From JBGPEQ01 sp050180895 (GTDB lineage Bacteria > Pseudomonadota > Alphaproteobacteria > Dongiales > Dongiaceae), in assembly GCA_050180895.1 (NCBI GenBank), contig JBFXDS010000001.1, forward strand, positions 682,001 through 746,000: DNA of 64,000 bases, given 5' to 3'. Below the pieces are notes generated by a model. That model was not told where the DNA came from and searched no databases. It saw only the letters and a program-made list of their open reading frames with translations. The position numbers and the translations under genes are program-made. Position 1 is the first letter of the stretch. Every line of letters starts with the position of its first letter. Below are positions 59,977 to 64,000 of the stretch, in pieces.

Positions 59977-60639
59977 TCAGGTTGCAAGCCGCCGCTCCAG
60001 AAGGCGGAAACCCGCTATCCCCAGAGCGTTGAATGCCAGGTAGTAGATCGCCGCGACCGAGAAGGCGGCGATCGGACGGTAGGTCTGCGACGCGATGCTC
60101 GCGGCGATGCCGGTGATATCCATCAGCGTTACAAGCGAGGCCAGCGACGAGGCCTTGACCATCACCACGAACTCGCTGCTGAGCGCCGGGAGAACGACCC
60201 GCACGCCGTAGGGGACGATGATGTGCCGGTAGAGCCGCAGCCCCGAGTAGCCGAACGCGCGGGCGGCCTCGATCTCGTCCGGGGGGACGGCCATGATCCC
60301 GATGCGGTAGACCTCGCAGAAATAGGCGCTGGTCTTCAGGGCGAGGGCGAGGATCGCGCACCAGAGCGGTTCGCGCAGCACCGGCCAGAGAAAGCTTTGG
60401 CGCACGGCCGGGAATTGGCTCAGTCCGAAATAGATCAGGAACAGGAGCGCGATCATTGGAATGCTGCGGATCGTCTGGACGTGGATCCAGCTCGCCGCCC
60501 TCGGCCAGCGGTGCCGGCTCAACCGTCCCAAAGCGAGCGGCGCGGCGAGGATTGAGCCCGCCGCGATCCCGCTGAGCGAAGTCGCTAGGGAGATCGGGAT
60601 ACCGGCAGCGATCTCGACCGCGATCTGGGTGAAATTCAT
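59977..60639 (-). CDS. Polar amino-acid ABC transporter permease
   Basis: 220 residues with about five membrane helices. The inner-membrane-component loop is EIEAARAFGYSGLRLYRHII, followed by VPYGVRVVLPALSSEFVVMV. HVQTIRSIPMIALLFLIYFG is typical of HisM/GlnP-like subunits. ATG at 60639 is used; four bases separate it from the other permease gene. Confidence 0.9.
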   Translation of the reverse strand: MNFTQIAVEIAAGIPISLATSLSGIAAGSILAAPLALGRLSRHRWPRAASWIHVQTIRSIPMIALLFLIYFGLSQFPAVRQSFLWPVLREPLWCAILALALKTSAYFCEVYRIGIMAVPPDEIEAARAFGYSGLRLYRHIIVPYGVRVVLPALSSEFVVMVKASSLASLVTLMDITGIAASIASQTYRPIAAFSVAAIYYLAFNALGIAGFRLLERRLAT

Positions 60640-60643
60640 GGTT

Positions 60644-61342
60644 TCACTCACAGGCGTAGCGCCTCTCGAAGAGGTCAAAGACGAGGCTCGATAGGATCGC
60701 GATGATCAGGTAGAGTACGGCGCAGAGGAAATAGAAGGTGAACGGCTCGCTGCTGGACCGGGCCGCGATGTTGGTGGCTCGCATGATCTCGTTGACTCCC
60801 ATCACGGAGATCAGCGACGTGTTCTTGAGGAGACCCACCCAGATATTGCCGATCCCCGGTATCGAATATCGGGCGATATGGGGCAGCAGCACCCTGCGAA
60901 ACTGCCTGAAACCCGTCAGGCCGAAGGCGCGTGCGGCCAGGATTTCTCCCTCCGGGACCGCGGAATAGGCCGTCCGGAACAATTCTGCCGCGAGTGCACC
61001 CGTCATGAAGGCGAGCGCACAATAGGCCAGAAGGAGCACCGGCAGGTCATAGACGCTCGGCACACCGGGCAGCCATTTCAGCGCCTCGAGCCCGGCGCTG
61101 AGCCCGAAATAGAAGTAATAGACGACGATTAGCTCCGGAACTCCACGCACGATCGTGGTGTAGGTCAGCATCAGCGCCTGCGTCGCTCGGTTGCCGCCAA
61201 TTTGCAGCATCGCAACGAGGCCGCCGAGCGCGAGCCCGAACACCAGCGACCCCGAGGCGAGAAGCAGCGTCATGCCGAGCGCCGCAAGGATGTATGGGAG
61301 CCAGGCGGTGACGAGGGACGCGATTTCGGAAATCTGTTGCAT
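60644..61342 (-). CDS. Polar amino-acid ABC transporter permease
   Basis: 232 residues. TTIVRGVPELIVVYYFYFGL, then EGEILAARAFGLTGFRQFRR and VLLPHIARYSIPGIGNIWVG give the HisQ/HisM-like subunit. It forms the channel with the permease encoded just downstream. First transporter gene of the minus-strand block; the M24 hydrolase gene lies upstream across about 110 bp. Confidence 0.9.
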   Translation of the reverse strand: MQQISEIASLVTAWLPYILAALGMTLLLASGSLVFGLALGGLVAMLQIGGNRATQALMLTYTTIVRGVPELIVVYYFYFGLSAGLEALKWLPGVPSVYDLPVLLLAYCALAFMTGALAAELFRTAYSAVPEGEILAARAFGLTGFRQFRRVLLPHIARYSIPGIGNIWVGLLKNTSLISVMGVNEIMRATNIAARSSSEPFTFYFLCAVLYLIIAILSSLVFDLFERRYACE

Positions 61343-61450
61343 GGTTCGGCGTCAGTCTGCGGATTGGCATCGGGATCTCGCTACGTGCGCGTGTTTCGCT
61401 CCTTCCTCTCCGGTCGTTTCGGGCGCGCTTTTCGTTTGCCCGGAATCTCA

Positions 61451-62632
61451 TCAGACCGAAAGGAACCCGTTGGATGTTCGTGTCAGGAATTCGTGGCCTG
61501 TCTCAGTGATCAGGACGGTGTCGGAGTGTTGGAGCGCGCAATCTTCGAGGCTGAGGCCCGGCTCGAAGGTCACGATCATGTTGGGCTCAAGCACCCGCTG
61601 CGTGTGCTGGTCGATAAAGGGCGGCTCGTGCGCGCCGAGACCCAGCCCGTGCCCGATGCGGCCCGGCACATAATCGCCGTAGCCGAGCCGGATATACTCC
61701 TGCCGGGCCGCCCCGTAGATGTCGGCCATCGGCGTGCCAGGCTTCAGCATGGTTTTCGTCTGCTCGCGGATCTGGAGCACGGCGTCGTAGGCGCGACGGC
61801 GCGCATCGCCGAGCTGACCGACAGCGACTAGCCGTTCGTTTTCGGCGTGCATCCCGTTACACACTGTCCAGATGAAGGCAAGCACGACCTCGCCGCGCTT
61901 TGGCCTTCGATCAGTGGGATTGTCCGTGTTCAGGCAGATGCGGTCGTCGATCATGCACCAGCACCACAGCCCGTTGTGGGTGCCGCCCTCGAGGCTGCCG
62001 AATTCGCACACTTCTGCGCTGGGAAAGCGATCGTTCCAGACCCGGTTCATCGTCGCCATAGCGGCGATCGATATCTCGCGCTCGCTCACCCCCGCAGCGA
62101 TCGCGCCGATCGCGGTTTCCATCCCGGCATCGGCGATCCGGCTAGCGGCTCGCAGGCTCTCGATCTCGAAGGGATCCTTGATCATCCGCGTGGTCGAGAG
62201 CAGCTCGGAGCAGTCCACAAAGGAGGCCTGCGGCAGCGCCTCGCGGATCTGTTCGAGCTTGTTCACGGGCAGAAAGTCGAATTCGAGGCCGATCCGCGCA
62301 CGGCCAAGCGCCAGATTCTCCGCGATCGATGCGAGCGCTTTCAGCCAGCTCGGCCCCATCGTCTTCTTATTGGACCATGACCCGAAGAGATGCACTTTCG
62401 AGACCCATGCCTCTGCGCGCGCGTGATCATCCCGCAGGGCGTGGACGAGAATCTGCGGCTCGCCTTCCGCAGGCAGTACCGCCACGACGGGATGGCTGTA
62501 GATGATCGGGTTGAAGCCGCTGAGGTAGAAGCTGTTCTCAGGCTTGATGCAGATCATCGCGTCGATGCGGTGCTTCGCCATGGCACTCTGCAATTTCCCG
62601 ATCCGAGCCGCGCCCAGCATCTTGATACCCAT
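61451..62632 (-). CDS. M24 pita-bread family hydrolase, creatinase-like
   Basis: 393 residues. The N-terminal creatinase domain starts near GKLQSAMAKHRIDAMICIKP, NSFYLSGFNP. In the catalytic domain the usual metal-binding Asp pair is not present: VLAFIWTVCNGMHAENERLV has Phe and Glu where peptidases have two Asp. IGHGLGLGAHEPPFI keeps the His and TFEPGLS one Glu, but the last ligand region is LQHSDTVLI without the expected Glu. GGTHNG may hold the catalytic His of creatinase-type enzymes. This points to a metal-independent amidinohydrolase-like activity rather than Xaa-Pro peptidase. GGGGA precedes ATG 62632. Confidence 0.75.
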   Translation of the reverse strand: MGIKMLGAARIGKLQSAMAKHRIDAMICIKPENSFYLSGFNPIIYSHPVVAVLPAEGEPQILVHALRDDHARAEAWVSKVHLFGSWSNKKTMGPSWLKALASIAENLALGRARIGLEFDFLPVNKLEQIREALPQASFVDCSELLSTTRMIKDPFEIESLRAASRIADAGMETAIGAIAAGVSEREISIAAMATMNRVWNDRFPSAEVCEFGSLEGGTHNGLWCWCMIDDRICLNTDNPTDRRPKRGEVVLAFIWTVCNGMHAENERLVAVGQLGDARRRAYDAVLQIREQTKTMLKPGTPMADIYGAARQEYIRLGYGDYVPGRIGHGLGLGAHEPPFIDQHTQRVLEPNMIVTFEPGLSLEDCALQHSDTVLITETGHEFLTRTSNGFLSV

Positions 62633-62750
62633 TGTTTCCCCTGGTCTTGACCACGATTGCACCCAATATATACACCATAATAATAACCAATTTTGGATAG
62701 TAAAGTAACTTGTTCTGGCGACGGGCCGCTGTCAAACTGCGGAGGCGCCG
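62633..62750. promoter_or_regulatory. AT-rich divergent promoter region, M24 gene / gntR
   Basis: 118 bases between divergent genes with an AT-rich core (CCAATATATACACCATAATA, TAACCAATTTTGGATAGTAA). CCAATATA and CCAATTTTGG are dyad-like. It likely contains both promoters and the GntR operator; exact boxes cannot be fixed. Confidence 0.45.
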
Positions 62751-63449
62751 ATGTGGAGGATTGCGAGGGGGATGGCGAAGGACACAGAGATCCGATCAGA
62801 GAAGCTCGTTTCGAAGCTGGAGCGCGACCTGGCTGTGGGTGTCTGGTCGCCCGGGACATGGCTCAAGCAGATCGATATCGAGCAGCGATACAGCGCTTCA
62901 CGGATGATTGTCCGCAGAGCGCTCGAGGTGCTCGCCGCGCGTCGCATTATCGAGCATATTCCGAACCGCGGTTACCATGTCCCAGCCGCCGACGAGCGCA
63001 GTACCGGCGAAGTTCAGTACATCCGGGCCCTGCTCGAGACGGCGACTGTCGATGACATCGTGCGGAACATCGACGCTGACGGGCTCAAGCGCCTCGAAGT
63101 TCATGTTCGCGCTTTTGACGAGCTCGCTCGGCTAGGAACGATCGCAGAGCAGGACAGCGAGAACCAGAAGCTGCATGCGTGCCTTTTGTCCTATTGCCGC
63201 AATAGGGAACTGGTGACGCTGATACGCGACCTTCGTTCGCGCACGCCGATCCGTCTGGTCAATCTGAACTATGCTCCCGCAGCTGTGCAGCGCTCATCGA
63301 TGGAGCACTTCGAAATGCTACAGGCGCTGACCGATCGTGACGCAGATCGACTGCGCGAGATCACGGTTCGTCACATCTTGGATCACGATGCTGCAAGCGA
63401 GATCGGGCGTGTGATCGATGCCGTTCATTGTTTCGCCTCCGCCTCCTGA
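62751..63449 (+). CDS. GntR family (FadR-like) transcriptional regulator
   Basis: 232 residues. The winged helix reads LVSKLERDLAVGVWSPGTWL, then QRYSASRMIVRRALEVLAAR and IIEHIPNRGYHVPA, and the C-terminal helical ligand domain has RALLETATVDDI and HFEMLQALTDRDADRLREIT. FadR-type GntR proteins respond to carboxylic or amino acids. GGAGG five bases before ATG 62751 supports the start. It probably regulates the divergent hydrolase/transporter block. Confidence 0.9.
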   Translation: MWRIARGMAKDTEIRSEKLVSKLERDLAVGVWSPGTWLKQIDIEQRYSASRMIVRRALEVLAARRIIEHIPNRGYHVPAADERSTGEVQYIRALLETATVDDIVRNIDADGLKRLEVHVRAFDELARLGTIAEQDSENQKLHACLLSYCRNRELVTLIRDLRSRTPIRLVNLNYAPAAVQRSSMEHFEMLQALTDRDADRLREITVRHILDHDAASEIGRVIDAVHCFASAS

Positions 63450-63525
63450 CGAAACTACACCCCTCGACAGAAGGGATTGAACAAAGCATCGCGAGCGATC
63501 GTTGACGTAAGTAAAACGCGCTAAC

Positions 63526-63653
63526 CTTGCGATAAAACTGGGCGCCGAACACCGAGTCCATAGTAGCTTTAGATAGTGGCTCGAAGTCGGATCGCAGTGC
63601 AGATAGAGGGAACCGGTCGGCTTCAGGGCGCGGTACACTCTAAGGTCGGATTG
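63526..63653 (-). pseudogene. DNA methyltransferase fragment (N4/N6 type)
   Basis: RVYRALKPTGSLYLHCDPTS, then SHYLKLL matches the conserved motif block of site-specific DNA methylases. After SHYLKLL the frame shifts by one base to MDSVFGAQFYRK, the expected continuation, and then homology is lost. A stop lies just before the fragment. It is a truncated, frameshifted remnant. Confidence 0.7.
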
Positions 63654-63735
63654 CCATCATGGCGAGGTACGCCATCATGTCGTTGTCGCCCAGAAACGAT
63701 CGCATGGCGAATTACGCAGAGCGACTACGACATGA

Positions 63736-64000
63736 AAGCGCGCGAACTCTAAGGAGCGCGAGGTCGAGATCGGCCTACGGATCGAGCAGCACCAGAAGGG
63801 CGAAGGCGACTACCGCACGACCCTAGAAAGCCTGATTTCCTTGGCTTGCCACGTGGCCGAGATTTTTGCGCGCTCGAAAGTCGAGCAGAAACGCCAACTC
63901 ATCGGCTTCGCCTTTTCGAACTTGCAGTTACGGGGCAAAAAGCTTGAATTTTCAATGCGCTCGCCGTTCGACCTGATAGTCGGGCAAGTTATGCTAGGTG
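63736..64000 (+). pseudogene. C-terminal fragment of a serine recombinase (continues past window)
   Basis: The frame from a TGA at 63733 to the window end encodes EREVEIGLRIEQHQKGEG, TLESLISLACHVAEIFARSK, VEQKRQLIGFAFSNLQLRGK and KLEFSMRSPFDLIVG. This is the typical C-terminus of large serine recombinases/resolvases. The N-terminal catalytic part is not present upstream. It marks a former integration site or element edge. Confidence 0.7.

Noticed and set aside
58084..63736. Exact 16-base repeat GCGACTACGACATGAA at 58084 and 63721, possible attachment sites
   Set aside because: About one such match is expected by chance in 64 kb of biased composition, and neither copy lies at a tRNA or clear element edge.

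Overview
The window is about 64 kb of a high-GC alphaproteobacterial chromosome. Three things point there: a CckA-type hybrid kinase at the left edge, the recA - alaS - icd neighbourhood, and eukaryote-type NADP isocitrate dehydrogenase. Psd/PssA phospholipid genes, Tat-type solute-binding proteins and GTG/TTG starts fit the same group. I cannot name the genus. No rRNA, tRNA or CRISPR array was seen.

Layout. 1-2232: 3' part of cckA. 2288-7670: a divergent pair made of a membrane-anchored TrkA-N/RyR/SLOG-like protein and a TIR-transmembrane protein, which looks like an undescribed TIR/SLOG signalling or defence module. 7701-10571: saccharopine-dehydrogenase-like protein and amidase. 10767-11495: a VapBC toxin-antitoxin pair with a near-consensus promoter ending at the start codon. 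11559-20889: small secreted proteins, DoxX, a polyamine-type binding protein with a glutamine-synthetase-like ligase, GFA, GNAT and LysR. 21256-29372: recA, alaS (with a low-GC mosaic patch), peptidyl-prolyl isomerase, icd, LOG and two c-type cytochromes. 29480-35295: LysM protein, psd-pssA, MFS, a small secreted protein and a CDP-alcohol phosphatidyltransferase. 35394-38222: alkylation-repair cluster (alkB, DUF3617-like protein, an Ada lacking its AraC domain, a second 2OG oxygenase). 38239-43115: PadR-controlled RND efflux operon with two AT-rich operator copies.

43558-55672 is a nitrogen-scavenging operon. Two paralogous AmiR-type ANTAR antiterminators each precede an ANTAR-type RNA attenuator, and each attenuator precedes a binding protein: first a cytoplasmic AmiC-like sensor, then an exported Tat-type transporter protein. 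Two permeases, two ATPases, formamidase FmdA, FmdB, a fused urease gamma/beta subunit and a divergent urease alpha subunit follow. Inferred logic: AmiC senses an amide or urea analogue, the ANTAR proteins release the two attenuators, the transporter imports the substrate, and FmdA and urease release ammonia.

55690-64000 has lower GC (58-60% in lines I counted, against 70% or more in core lines). It carries LysR, a phytanoyl-CoA-dioxygenase-like protein, a polar-amino-acid ABC transporter, a creatinase-like M24 hydrolase and GntR, and ends in decayed DNA-methyltransferase and serine-recombinase remnants. It reads as an acquired island. The ABC binding-protein gene there has its ribosome-binding site, start codon and signal-peptide region triplicated in 96-bp units.
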